From Paracoccaceae bacterium (GTDB lineage Bacteria > Pseudomonadota > Alphaproteobacteria > Rhodobacterales > Rhodobacteraceae): 64,000 nucleotides of DNA. Below are positions 10,049 to 19,873 of this stretch, in pieces; position 1 is the stretch's first letter; every line of letters begins with the position of its first letter. A program made the translations under genes and the position numbers. Under the pieces are notes generated by a model. The model ran no database searches, had not been told where the DNA came from, and saw only the letters and a list, made by a program, of their open reading frames with translations. The stretch spans positions 1 through 64,000 of the forward strand of contig JASBUI010000013.1 in the NCBI GenBank assembly GCA_030148005.1, written 5' to 3'.

Positions 10049-10543
10049 ATGAACAGCAAAATTCTTATCGGTGCAGTTCTGGCCGCCGCCGTGGCGGGCG
10101 GGGCATGGTATGTTTTGGCCCCGAAGGGGGCGCCAGAGGCCACCGGGGTTGCCGGAAGCGAAGCGGCGGCGCCGACAGATGTTCTGGCGACAAACGGCCT
10201 TCACTGGCACGTCGACCTTGAGGTCTATGTCAACGGCGCGCGCCAGCAGGTTCCCAGCAACATTGGTGTCGGGGCGGGTTACTCGGGCAAACCAACCTAT
10301 GACGCAAGGCACGGGATGGCGGGGATGCACACGCATGACCCCGACGGCGAGGTGCATCTGGAGTTTGCAGGTCGCGTTACGCGCGATGACACGCGCCTTG
10401 GCACCTTCTTTTCTATCTGGGGAAAGTCATTTGCCGACTATGGCAGCCGCGTGATCATGAAGGTCAACGGCAAGGAAACGGACGCGGGCGAAAACTATGC
10501 GATGCAGGACGGCGACAAGATCATCCTGTCGTTCTTTCCCTAA
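10049..10543 (+). CDS. Small His-rich periplasmic protein of unknown function
   Basis: 164 aa; signal/anchor N-terminus; HWHVDLEVYVNGARQQVPSNIG and GMHTHDPDGEVHLEF...LGTFFSIWGKSF motifs. Confidence 0.8.
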   Translation: MNSKILIGAVLAAAVAGGAWYVLAPKGAPEATGVAGSEAAAPTDVLATNGLHWHVDLEVYVNGARQQVPSNIGVGAGYSGKPTYDARHGMAGMHTHDPDGEVHLEFAGRVTRDDTRLGTFFSIWGKSFADYGSRVIMKVNGKETDAGENYAMQDGDKIILSFFP

Positions 10544-10550
10544 AAGGGTA

Positions 10551-10586
10551 GGAGCCTCCGGCGGGGATATTTGAGCCACAAAGAAG
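10551..10586 (+). repeat. 3'-end repeat element, copy A
   Basis: GGAGCCTCCGGC then GGGGATATTTGAGCCACAAAGAAG (10563-10586), 24-nt core identical to copy D. Confidence 0.8.
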
Positions 10587-10601
10587 GGGCAGGTTTTTCG
10601 T

Positions 10602-11219
10602 CTAGTCGTCAGGCGGGATCAGCCCCAGGCCGCGCAGGTAGATGCCGATGCCGGTCTCCAGCAGGTCCTCTGGTGGAAAGGGGCTTTTGGTTCCGGGTGA
10701 GCCGCGCGCGAAAAGTTCGACGACGCCGTGGCTCATCGCCCAGATATGGGCCGAGAACATCTGGGCGGGGGGGCGTTTGTCGGCCGGAATGTGCTGGGAC
10801 AGATCGCTGGCCGCTTTCTGAAGAACGCCCAAGGCGCGGTTGGCGACAAGGGCCAGCTCTGGCGTTCGGTTGATCGAAATGCCGCTTTCGAACATTGCCA
10901 CGTAGTGACCGGGATACTTGCGGGCAAAGGCAAGATAGGCGCGGCCCGTCGCCTCAAAGGCGGCAAGCGCCGAGGGTTGGCCATCGGCATAGGCAAAATC
11001 CATCAGATCGCCAAAAATCTCATAGCCCTGACGCGCGGCCTCGGCGATGAGGTCTTCGCGGCCTGCAAAATGCCGGTAGACGGCGGCAGGGGTGACGCCG
11101 GCGGTTTTTGCCGCTTCGGACAGGGTAAAGCCGGTTGGCCCCTTTTCTTCGATCAGGGAAAGCGCAGCCTCGACCAGCGCGGTGCGCAGGTTGCCGTGGT
11201 GATAGCCGCGTTTAGACAT
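10602..11219 (-). CDS. TetR/AcrR family transcriptional regulator
   Basis: Start reassigned to MSKRGYHHGN (11219); HTH EAAKTAGVTPAAVYRHFAGREDLI. Confidence 0.92.
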   Translation of the reverse strand: MSKRGYHHGNLRTALVEAALSLIEEKGPTGFTLSEAAKTAGVTPAAVYRHFAGREDLIAEAARQGYEIFGDLMDFAYADGQPSALAAFEATGRAYLAFARKYPGHYVAMFESGISINRTPELALVANRALGVLQKAASDLSQHIPADKRPPAQMFSAHIWAMSHGVVELFARGSPGTKSPFPPEDLLETGIGIYLRGLGLIPPDD

Positions 11220-12108
11220 CCCAGATGTCGGGCCCGCCGCAAATAGTTGGATCAGGCGCGCGGGCGATGGCGGCGTCCTTTCCGGCATAGTCAATCTGGT
11301 GAAGAACGGTGCGGATCGCGGCAAGGCGGGCGCGGCGCTTGTCGTCAGAGCGAATGATCGTCCACGGCGCGACGGGGGTGTGAGATCGCTGAAATGTTTC
11401 GACTATCGCGGCCGAGTATTCACGCCACCTGTTCAGGCCTTCAACGTCGATCCATGATAGTTTCCAGTGCTTTAGCCGGTCGTCTTCGCGCGATAGAAGG
11501 CGGCGAAGCTGTTCGGCGCGCCCGACGTTCAGCCAGAATTTGACAAGGTGGATGCCATCCTGAACAAGCGCCTCTTCGAAGTTGGGAAGCTGGCCAAAGA
11601 AAACCTCTCGCTGGGTGTCGGTGGAGAACTCGAAGACACGCTCGACCACGGCGCGGTTGTACCACGAGCGATCAAAAAAGGCGATCTCGCCGCCTGCAGG
11701 CAGGTGGGCAACATAGCGCTGGAAGTACCATGATGACGCTTCGCGTTCCGTCGGCTTGGGAAGGGCAATGACTTGTGCGCCGCGAGGATTAAGATACTCA
11801 CGGAACCGTTTGATTGTGCCGCCTTTTCCGGCTGCATCGCGCCCTTCGAAAAGGATTGCGACGCGCGCGCCACTTTCCTTGACCCAAGACTGCAGTTTTC
11901 CAAGTTCGATCTGAAGATCGTAAAGCTCTTCTTCATACTGCTTGCGCGGCATGCGCTTGTCATAGGGATAGTCGGGGTTGAGGATGTCCTTCTTGCCCGC
12001 CGCTTTGATGACATCGCGAAGCTCTTGCGGGGCGGTTTCATTGTAAAAGCGGCTGACGGCGCCGTCGAAAGGTTTGGACATCACTGAAACTCCGGTCATT
12101 GGCGGCAC
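11212..12108 (-). CDS. ppk2: Polyphosphate kinase 2 family protein
   Basis: 298 aa; FEGRDAAGKGGTIKRF Walker A, FFDRSWYNRAVVERVF, SREDDRLKHWKLS. Confidence 0.95.
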   Translation of the reverse strand: MPPMTGVSVMSKPFDGAVSRFYNETAPQELRDVIKAAGKKDILNPDYPYDKRMPRKQYEEELYDLQIELGKLQSWVKESGARVAILFEGRDAAGKGGTIKRFREYLNPRGAQVIALPKPTEREASSWYFQRYVAHLPAGGEIAFFDRSWYNRAVVERVFEFSTDTQREVFFGQLPNFEEALVQDGIHLVKFWLNVGRAEQLRRLLSREDDRLKHWKLSWIDVEGLNRWREYSAAIVETFQRSHTPVAPWTIIRSDDKRRARLAAIRTVLHQIDYAGKDAAIARAPDPTICGGPDIWDV

Positions 12109-12126
12109 TATGGGCGAGGGGGACGC

Positions 12127-13098
12127 CTAGCGCAATCCGGCGCGCGCGGCGGCGCGGTCGATTGCGGCGCGAACTTCGCCCTCGGCCACATGGTGCGGCA
12201 TATGTCCGACACCGGGCAGGGTGACAAGGTTGGCTTGGGCTATCTGCCGCGCCAGCGGGATGGCGTGAATGTCGATCGGGACCGTGGTGTCGGCGGTTCC
12301 ATGGATCAATTCCGTTGGCACAGCAATTTCGGGGTAGCGGGGCTGCTGACGCGTTATTTCCTCTTTCAGGCTGACGCGGTGGTCTGCGTTTGCCGAAAGG
12401 CTGGCGCGGCGCAGCGTCAGACCGACGCCGATATAGTCGCCATAGCCTGGCGGAACATCCTGAGGCGCGAAAATCTCTGCCAGGGCGGCCTCGACCCGGG
12501 GCTGGCCGACAAAGGCGGTCAGAAAGGGCACCGCAAGGCGCTGGCCCAGCTTTGATGAGGTCAGTTTGTAATACCCCGAAAGCCCGCCCTTCCAGCGCTG
12601 TGATCCGGCCGAAACAAGGACAAGTGCCGAAAGGTTCTCGGGGCGTTCGAGGGCCCATGCAAGGGCCACGGCCCCGCCATAGCTTTGGCCCAGAACAATT
12701 GGGCGAGGCGCGCCAAGCTGGGCCGCGGCCGCCTGCAGAAGGCGCGCCTGATCGCCGATCGCTTCGGCGCCTTTTGGCAGGCGCTCGCTCCATCCAAGGC
12801 CGGGGCGGTCAAAGGCAATGACGCGGTAGTTGTCTTTCAGTTTTTCCACCAGCGAAAAGGTGAAATCGCGGGCATTGCCCGACAGCCCGTGGATCAACAC
12901 CAGATCGGGGCCAGAGCCTTCGACATGGGCGTGAACGGCCGTTCCGCCAACGTCGATGATGCGCCCGGTCGGGGGATAGGCCGCTTCGGCCTCTGCCTCG
13001 CGCTGCGCTGCGCGCTCGCCGACGTAGACCACCGATCCGATCAATGCACCAAGCGCGGCAAGCGAAAGCGCCTTACGTCCCGATTTTCGAAAGATCAT
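12127..13098 (-). CDS. Alpha/beta hydrolase
   Basis: Start reassigned to MIFRKSGRK (13098); [26 protein letters not shown] nucleophile elbow, [10 protein letters not shown]. Confidence 0.88.
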   Translation of the reverse strand: MIFRKSGRKALSLAALGALIGSVVYVGERAAQREAEAEAAYPPTGRIIDVGGTAVHAHVEGSGPDLVLIHGLSGNARDFTFSLVEKLKDNYRVIAFDRPGLGWSERLPKGAEAIGDQARLLQAAAAQLGAPRPIVLGQSYGGAVALAWALERPENLSALVLVSAGSQRWKGGLSGYYKLTSSKLGQRLAVPFLTAFVGQPRVEAALAEIFAPQDVPPGYGDYIGVGLTLRRASLSANADHRVSLKEEITRQQPRYPEIAVPTELIHGTADTTVPIDIHAIPLARQIAQANLVTLPGVGHMPHHVAEGEVRAAIDRAAARAGLR

Positions 13099-13990
13099 AG
13101 CTTGTCGACTGGTAAATCTGGTTGATCCAGTTGCCGTAAAGCAGGTGGGCATGGCTGCGCCAACGGTTCTGCGGCGTTCTAGAGGGGTCATCGTCGGGAT
13201 AATAGTTAAGCGGCACGTTGATCGGCGTGCCTTCGGCGACGTCGCGATCATACTCTTGCTTCAGCGTATCGCTGTCATACTCGAAATGGTTGAAGATATA
13301 GAGGGCGCGGTGGCCGGGATCTTCAACAAGGCAGGGCCCAACCTCGCGCGAGCCCAGTAGCGTGGTCAGCCCATCGGCGGCCTCTATCTCGTTCTGGCGC
13401 ATTTCGGTCCAGCGGCTGACAGGGATCACGCAGTCATCCGAGAACCCGCGCAAATACGGGCTTTGCGGTGCAAGGTTGCTGTGCCGGAAGCAGCCAAAGG
13501 CCTTGGCGTCCAGCATGTGCTTTTCGACACCATGGAAATGGTTGATCATCGCCATGCCGCCCCAGCAGACGCCAAAGGTGGAATGCACGTTGGTCTGCGT
13601 CCAATCCATCACCTCGGTCAGTTCCTGCCAGTATGTCACCTCGGAAAACGGCAGATGTTCGATCGGCGCGCCGGTGATGATCAGCCCGTCAAACTTTTCC
13701 TCGCGCACCTCGCTGAAGGGGCGATAGAAAGCCTCCATATGTTCGGCGGCGGTGTTGCGGGTCTGATGTTCGCTCATCCGGATGAGGCTAAGCTCAATCT
13801 GAAGCGGGGTTGCGCCGATCAGGCGCGCGAACTGGTTCTCGGTCTGGATCTTCTTGGGCATCAGGTTAAGAAGCCCGATGCGCAAGGGGCGGATATCCTG
13901 ACGCGCGGCATCGCTGTCTGACATCACCATCACGCCCTCTTTGGAGAGGACTTTGAAGGCGGGCAGGTCAGAAGGGATGGTAATTGGCAT
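13073..13990 (-). CDS. metA: Homoserine O-acyltransferase (MetA family)
   Basis: 305 aa; [62 protein letters not shown]. Confidence 0.95.
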   Translation of the reverse strand: MPITIPSDLPAFKVLSKEGVMVMSDSDAARQDIRPLRIGLLNLMPKKIQTENQFARLIGATPLQIELSLIRMSEHQTRNTAAEHMEAFYRPFSEVREEKFDGLIITGAPIEHLPFSEVTYWQELTEVMDWTQTNVHSTFGVCWGGMAMINHFHGVEKHMLDAKAFGCFRHSNLAPQSPYLRGFSDDCVIPVSRWTEMRQNEIEAADGLTTLLGSREVGPCLVEDPGHRALYIFNHFEYDSDTLKQEYDRDVAEGTPINVPLNYYPDDDPSRTPQNRWRSHAHLLYGNWINQIYQSTSYDLSKIGT

Positions 13991-14029
13991 CAGAAGGCTC
14001 CGTCGGGAGGGTCAGAGATAGAGGCGTGA

Positions 14030-14887
14030 TCAGTTGGCTGCAAGGGCGCCGGCGATCATCTGATTGAAATCCTCGACCGTTTTGACCTTTGCGACATCCT
14101 GCGCCGATACGCTGACGCCCCATTTGGCCATCTCGCGATAGCGCGGCTGGCGATGCGAAAGCGCTTGGGAATAGGTCCAGCGGACAAAGTCATCTGGATT
14201 AACTTTGCTCTCTTCCGTGTTGTTGTTGCTTAGATATTCCTGCCATTTCTGGGTCAGAAACTCTGGCTGATAGTACATCGGCTTGGGCGCGCGATCAAAG
14301 CGGCGGATCAACTCTTCGCTGTGATTGTCATCGCCTTCGATCCAGACCATCAGCATGTTTTGCGACAGCGCGTTCAAGAGCGGATCGTCCGGGTCCGAGG
14401 GATCGGCAACCTCGCAGATGGAGCCGCCGCTGTCGCAGACAAAGTTGTCGTAGTCGTAAAGATCCTTGGCCCGGCTGATGAAATGGGCGCTGTCCATCAG
14501 CGCGGCAACTTCGGCCTTGGCATGTTGTTCCTGCCGGTGCTGGTATTCGGCAAAGGGCAGGCCGCCCATGTCCTGCGCGCCGGGCTTGCCCAGATAGGTC
14601 GAAAGCGGCGCAAGATTGTTGAAGGTGATGTTCGAGGCGATATAGATCGAATCCGAGCGCAGGAGTTCGGCCAGAAACGGCGTCTTCATCGCCTCTTTCT
14701 TGAAGTTGTCGACGATATGCTCGCCCATATAGCGCGTGCCGATCCGGTAATCGACAGAGTAGTGGAACCAGCCGCCGCCGCAGCGAAGCAGGTTCGCCAG
14801 ATGGGTTTTGCCGAGGCCCGACATGCCAAAAAGCAGGACCCGCTTTTGCGGAGCTGCCAGCCAATCCTGCGCCGAATTATAGATCAT
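14030..14887 (-). CDS. P-loop NTPase of unknown function
   Basis: 285 aa; Walker A GMSGLGKT near N-terminus. Confidence 0.75.
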   Translation of the reverse strand: MIYNSAQDWLAAPQKRVLLFGMSGLGKTHLANLLRCGGGWFHYSVDYRIGTRYMGEHIVDNFKKEAMKTPFLAELLRSDSIYIASNITFNNLAPLSTYLGKPGAQDMGGLPFAEYQHRQEQHAKAEVAALMDSAHFISRAKDLYDYDNFVCDSGGSICEVADPSDPDDPLLNALSQNMLMVWIEGDDNHSEELIRRFDRAPKPMYYQPEFLTQKWQEYLSNNNTEESKVNPDDFVRWTYSQALSHRQPRYREMAKWGVSVSAQDVAKVKTVEDFNQMIAGALAAN

Positions 14888-14940
14888 GCCTATCGCCTTG
14901 GTTGTTTGGGCCTTGTGGTAACGGGCCAGGCGGCATTGTT

Positions 14941-15855
14941 CTAGAAGAATTTTTTGCGCGCCGCCCGGAGCACCCGCCCGTCAAGGACGATCATCCCGAT
15001 GGCCAAAAGGGCAAAGCCCCCATAGGCCTCTGGCGCAAGCGTCTCACCCAGAACTACCGTGCCAAGGACAATGGCCACTGGCGGGATCAAAAGGGTGCAC
15101 AGCATCAGGTTGCCACTGCCGGCCATGGCCAGCACCCGGTAGTAAAGCAGATAGGCAATGGCCGTTGCGATGCCGGCAATAAAGGCAATCGCGCCCCATG
15201 TGACGGGCATAAGATCAAAGCGAAAGGGGCCTTCGGCGATCCATGCAAGCGGCACCATGAAGATGGCGCTGCCCGTCAGCATTCCGGCGGCGGCAACTTG
15301 CGGGGAAAGCCCCGAGAGGCGCGCGCGTCCCCATGCGCTGGCAAATGCATAGGAAAGCGTTGCGCCCAGAACCGCCAGCTGCGCAAGCGAGCGCAGATCG
15401 AAGTTGCTTAGCGCGCCGGGGCCGATGGCAATGGCGGCACCGGCAAAGCCAATGGAAACGCCCACAAAGCGGCGCATCGTCAGCCTTTCGTCGGCAAATA
15501 CGGCGGCGGCCACGAGTATTCCAAAGATCGCCGTGGTCGAGTTCAGGATCGAGGTGAGGCCCGTTTCAATATGAAGCTGCCCCCATGCCAAGAGATTGAA
15601 GGGAATGACGTTGTTCAAAGCGCCCATCACCAAAAGGCTGGCCCAAAGCTTTGGATCCCGGGGCAGGGGCATCCGGCGCAGAAAAATGACGATCCACAGG
15701 ATCAAGGCGCCCCAAAAGACACGGTGGGCCACTGTTGTCAGCGGCCCGATCTCGTTCAGGGCAAGGCGCACGGCCAGAAACGATCCACCCCATATGACCG
15801 AGAGCAGCAAAAGTTCTGTCCAGGCCCGCGCGCTAAGTGATTTCTGAGGTGTCAT
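14941..15855 (-). CDS. DMT/EamA family transporter
   Basis: 304 aa, about 10 TM; LSVIWGGSFLAVRLAL, duplicated EamA pattern. Confidence 0.9.
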   Translation of the reverse strand: MTPQKSLSARAWTELLLLSVIWGGSFLAVRLALNEIGPLTTVAHRVFWGALILWIVIFLRRMPLPRDPKLWASLLVMGALNNVIPFNLLAWGQLHIETGLTSILNSTTAIFGILVAAAVFADERLTMRRFVGVSIGFAGAAIAIGPGALSNFDLRSLAQLAVLGATLSYAFASAWGRARLSGLSPQVAAAGMLTGSAIFMVPLAWIAEGPFRFDLMPVTWGAIAFIAGIATAIAYLLYYRVLAMAGSGNLMLCTLLIPPVAIVLGTVVLGETLAPEAYGGFALLAIGMIVLDGRVLRAARKKFF

Positions 15856-15905
15856 CTTGTCGGCTTACGCCGAAACAAAGTTCCGCGCGACCCGGAAATT
15901 GCGCG

Positions 15906-15940
15906 AAAAAAATGGGGGGCCTGCAAGCGCAGAGCCCCCC
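15906..15940 (-). terminator. Intrinsic terminator of the FadL-like gene
   Basis: Minus strand: GGGGGGC-13 nt loop-GCCCCCC-A-TTTTTTT; 41 nt past the gene stop. Confidence 0.88.
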
Positions 15941-15980
15941 GTCACTCGTGAATGGTGTTGGTCTTAGGTAGTTTTAATAT

Positions 15981-17003
15981 TTAGAAGCTCACGCCGACGC
16001 GGATACCCGCGGCAAGCGCCTTGTTACCGGTCCAGGTCACGGCGCCGAAGTTCTGGTCGCCCAGCTTGGCATAGGTCACACCAGCGGTAATTTTCGCATT
16101 ACCGTTCGTGTAGGTTGCGCCAAGGCCAATGCTGGTCGAACCCGTTGTCGGGGCAAGGGGCGTTGTTGTCGGACGGTTGCCCGGCTTTTCATAGCCAAGG
16201 GTGACCGCTGCGGACCAGTTTTCGTTGAACTTGCGGCCCAGACCGATCGAATAGGTCGTCGTGTTGCCGGTGAAGTTCGCATAGGTCTTTGTCGGCGTCG
16301 TGACGTTGAAGCCGTCCCAGCCAGCGTAGCGGATCGAACCAAACAACAGCGTGTTTGCCGCGATACCGGTCTGTGCCTCAAGGTTCCAGCTTTGCGGCGT
16401 CACGATATTAAAGTTGACCGCACCGCCGTTTTCAGTGCCCGACATCTTGTTCGTGATCTTGCTGTTGTAAGTCAAAGATACGCGCATGGCGATCTCGGGC
16501 TTTTCATACGCAACGCCAACAAGATAGCCGACATTGTACTTGCTGGACGCGGTCAGATTATCCGGCGGGGAGACGATGGTTCCGTTCAGTTTCTGAAAAC
16601 GCAGACCGCCATGGATGCTGAAGTTGTTTGCCATCTTGTAACGGCCGACCGCGGTCAGCGCCTGGCTTTTGACATCCGCGCCTGCTCCGCCGAAGGGAGC
16701 ACCGGCTGGATATTGCACACTTGCGCCAAAGGGCTGATCCGCGATCAGCGCAAATGACAATGCGTCGCCCATGTTCTGTTTATAGGCAAAGCCCAATTGA
16801 GTGTAGGATTGCAGTGGATCGCCACCAAAGTTTCCGTTTGCCGTCGGATTGACGGTTCCAAAGGAAAATTCGGCATATGCGCCGGATGCGCCGCCCTCTT
16901 CAAAAAGCGCGCGGATCGATTGCCCGGAACGATCTACGCCCCCAGCATGAGCAGCACCGGCTATGAGTGAAATAGCCCCTGCTGTAATTGCAAGATGTTT
17001 CAT
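15981..17003 (-). CDS. Outer membrane protein, OMPP1/FadL/TodX family
   Basis: 340 aa; signal peptide, beta-barrel-like alternation, C-terminal aromatic residue (GIRVGVSF). Confidence 0.83.
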   Translation of the reverse strand: MKHLAITAGAISLIAGAAHAGGVDRSGQSIRALFEEGGASGAYAEFSFGTVNPTANGNFGGDPLQSYTQLGFAYKQNMGDALSFALIADQPFGASVQYPAGAPFGGAGADVKSQALTAVGRYKMANNFSIHGGLRFQKLNGTIVSPPDNLTASSKYNVGYLVGVAYEKPEIAMRVSLTYNSKITNKMSGTENGGAVNFNIVTPQSWNLEAQTGIAANTLLFGSIRYAGWDGFNVTTPTKTYANFTGNTTTYSIGLGRKFNENWSAAVTLGYEKPGNRPTTTPLAPTTGSTSIGLGATYTNGNAKITAGVTYAKLGDQNFGAVTWTGNKALAAGIRVGVSF

Positions 17004-17095
17004 TTTCTTTCCCTGTCGAGTGGTGGTTTCTTAAGAATTCTATAAAAGGCGTACTCGTTACAACAAAGATTGACGCAAGGTCATCCGACGTAGCG

Positions 17096-18001
17096 TCACA
17101 AAGTTGCTTTGGCGCGGCGAGTCTTGGAATTTTCTGCCCAGATGTTGTAGTAATTCGCCCCGAAGATCACCGCCGCACCAACGAAAACCCAGACATCCAA
17201 AGCTTCGCCATAGAGTAACATCCCAACGGCCGCGATAACCGGAAGGCGTGCAAAATCAACGGGTATCACGACAAGCGCGGGCGCAAGGGTCAGCGCAGTG
17301 GTAATGCAGAAGTGCGCCAAAAGCCCGGCAACACCGATCAGCAATAGCCACGGCAGGGTTTCCATCGTGGGAAGCGAGATGTCCCCATCAAAGCCGGCAA
17401 AGCCAAGACCCAGCACGGCCTGCATCACCGTCAGGTAGAACAAGATGCAGGTGACCGATTCTGTTCGTGTAAGGCGCTTGGTGAATATCGTTGTGCCTGC
17501 GAAACCGACCGCTGCCAACGCGGCGGCAAGGATGCCGACGTTGATCTCGCCGGTAAAAGGGCGGGCCACGATCAAAATGCCGACAAAGCCGAAAAGCGCC
17601 ACGACCGCGCGGCGCCGGGTCAGTTTCTCGCCCAGAAGAAAGGGCGCCAGAAGGGTGACCCAAAGGGGCGATGTGAATTCCAGCGCAAAGACCTGCGCCA
17701 GAGGGGCGAGGGTCAGGGCGAAAAACCAAAGGTTCTGGCCTGCAAAGTGAAAGGTGTTCCGCAAAAGATGGGTGCCCAGCCGGCGGCGGGTGATCTGGCC
17801 CAATGTGCCAAAAGCGCCGCCAATGGTCAGAACGATCACAATGCCGATAAATGAGCGGTACATCATCAGCTCGAACGTATCGAGCTGGATGGACACAGCG
17901 CGCCCCGCAACCGCCATCGAAGAGAACGAAACAATCGCACCGATCATCCAGAGAGCGGCGCGCAGCGGGCGCGCCTCTGGTGGTTGAGTTGTCTGATGCA
18001 A
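17096..18001 (-). CDS. DMT/EamA family transporter
   Basis: 301 aa, about 10 TM; FSSMAVAGRAV...EFTSPLWVTLLAPFLLGEKLTRRR. Confidence 0.9.
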   Translation of the reverse strand: MHQTTQPPEARPLRAALWMIGAIVSFSSMAVAGRAVSIQLDTFELMMYRSFIGIVIVLTIGGAFGTLGQITRRRLGTHLLRNTFHFAGQNLWFFALTLAPLAQVFALEFTSPLWVTLLAPFLLGEKLTRRRAVVALFGFVGILIVARPFTGEINVGILAAALAAVGFAGTTIFTKRLTRTESVTCILFYLTVMQAVLGLGFAGFDGDISLPTMETLPWLLLIGVAGLLAHFCITTALTLAPALVVIPVDFARLPVIAAVGMLLYGEALDVWVFVGAAVIFGANYYNIWAENSKTRRAKATL

Positions 18002-18140
18002 TTTGCTGTCCTCGATCTTTGTGGCAAGGCACCACGAAAGCCCGGGCGAAACAAGGGCCGTATTGCACTGCGGCCAGCGCCCTATCCAAAAAGAACTAAT
18101 GAAAGAAACAGGTTATCTTAAGTGCCTGATTTAAGGGGGA

Positions 18141-19703
18141 TCATTCCCACTCGATCGTGCCGGGAGGTTTGGAGGTGATATCATAGGTCACCCGGTTGAT
18201 GCCCGGCACCTCATTGATGATCCGCGTTGCCGTTTCCCCAAGAAATTCATGGCTGAACGGATAGTAATCGGCCGTCATGCCATCAACCGAAGTCACCGCA
18301 CGCAGGGCGCAGGCGAAATCGTAGGTCCGGCCATCACCCATGACGCCAACCGTGCGTACTGGAAGGATTGCAACGAAGGCCTGCCAGATATCATCATAAA
18401 GCCCGTGGCGGCGGATCTGGTCGATATAAACCGCGTCCGCTTCGCGCAGGATGTCCAGTTTCTGGCGCGTGATTTCACCGGGGCAGCGAATGGCAAGTCC
18501 GGGGCCAGGAAAGGGGTGGCGGCCAATGAAACTTGGCGGCAGGCCCAGTTCACGGCCCAGCGCGCGGACCTCATCCTTGAAAAGCTCGCGCAGCGGTTCA
18601 ACCAGTTTGAGGCCCATCTTTTCGGGCAGCCCGCCAACATTGTGGTGGCTTTTGATCGTAACCGACGGGCCGCCGGAAAAGCTTACGCTTTCGATGACAT
18701 CTGGATAAAGCGTGCCTTGGGCCAGAAACTTGGCGCCGCCAACTTCGCTGGCATGTTTTTGAAAGACATCGATGAACAGCTTGCCGATGATCTTGCGTTT
18801 GGTTTCAGGATCGCTTTGGCCATCGAGCGCGGATAGAAAAAGCTCCTGCTCATCGGCGTGAACCAAGGGCATGTTATAGTGATCGCGGAACATGGTGACG
18901 ACCTCTTCGGCCTCGCCTTTGCGCAGAAGTCCGTGATCGACAAAGACGCACGTCAGCTGATCGCCGATTGCCTCGTGGATAAGAACGGCCGCGACAGAGC
19001 TGTCAACGCCGCCCGACAGCCCGCAGATGACCTTGGCATCGCCGACCTGCTCGCGGATGCGGGCAATTGCCTCTTCGCGGTAGGCGCCCATGGTCCAGTC
19101 GCCCTGAAAACCGGCCAGTTTGACGAAGTTCTCGTAAAGCATGGCGCCGCGCGGCGTGTGGTGCACTTCGGGGTGGAACTGAACGGCAAAAAAGTTGCGA
19201 TCCGTGTCTGCGGTGATCGCGAAAGGCGCGTTGGGGGAGGTGCCGTAGACCTTGAACCCCGGTGCGATCTTGGCGACGTGGTCGCCATGGCTCATCCAGA
19301 CTTGTTCGGTTTCGGTAGTGAACCAGCCTTCAAGCAACTCAAGCGGTTCGCCTGCGGGCGTGACATAGGCGCGCCCGAACTCGGCGGTGCCGTGGCCACG
19401 CTCTACCTTGCCGCCAAGTTCCTGCATCATGACCTGTTGGCCATAGCAGATACCAAGGATCGGCACGCCAAGATCGAACACCTCGGCCGGTGGACGCGGC
19501 GAGCCTTCGTCGATCACGCTTGCCGGACCGCCCGAAAAGATCACCGCCCTTGGCGCGAACTCGGCCAGAAAGGCCGCGTCGACTTTTTGGAAGGGGTGAA
19601 TTTCACAATAGACGTTCAGTTCGCGCAGGCGCCGCGCAATCAGCTGCGTCACTTGCGATCCAAAGTCGATAATCAGAAGGCGGTCATGGGATTTCTGTGT
19701 CAT
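18141..19703 (-). CDS. guaA: GMP synthase (glutamine-hydrolysing)
   Basis: 520 aa; [55 protein letters not shown]-terminus. Confidence 0.97.
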   Translation of the reverse strand: MTQKSHDRLLIIDFGSQVTQLIARRLRELNVYCEIHPFQKVDAAFLAEFAPRAVIFSGGPASVIDEGSPRPPAEVFDLGVPILGICYGQQVMMQELGGKVERGHGTAEFGRAYVTPAGEPLELLEGWFTTETEQVWMSHGDHVAKIAPGFKVYGTSPNAPFAITADTDRNFFAVQFHPEVHHTPRGAMLYENFVKLAGFQGDWTMGAYREEAIARIREQVGDAKVICGLSGGVDSSVAAVLIHEAIGDQLTCVFVDHGLLRKGEAEEVVTMFRDHYNMPLVHADEQELFLSALDGQSDPETKRKIIGKLFIDVFQKHASEVGGAKFLAQGTLYPDVIESVSFSGGPSVTIKSHHNVGGLPEKMGLKLVEPLRELFKDEVRALGRELGLPPSFIGRHPFPGPGLAIRCPGEITRQKLDILREADAVYIDQIRRHGLYDDIWQAFVAILPVRTVGVMGDGRTYDFACALRAVTSVDGMTADYYPFSHEFLGETATRIINEVPGINRVTYDITSKPPGTIEWE

Positions 19704-19873
19704 GGCAAGGCAATATTCAGACCTGAGGGGGCATGCAAGACGGGGCAGGGCAATTTACCCAAAATTTCTGAATTGGCGCAGATGTCGTTTTCTCGCCTCA
19801 GGCGGCGGAAATCTCCTTCCTGACGGATAAATTGCCGCTATCTGATGCTGCAAGCGATCAGAAGGTACCGGCT

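Noticed and set aside
13991-14029. Possible SAM riboswitch before metA
   Set aside because: Only about 40 nt separate metA from the neighbouring gene, too short for a riboswitch.
18858-19823. 321-aa plus-strand ORF antisense to guaA
   Set aside because: guaA is unambiguous on the minus strand; the antisense ORF shows no motif or signal for translation.
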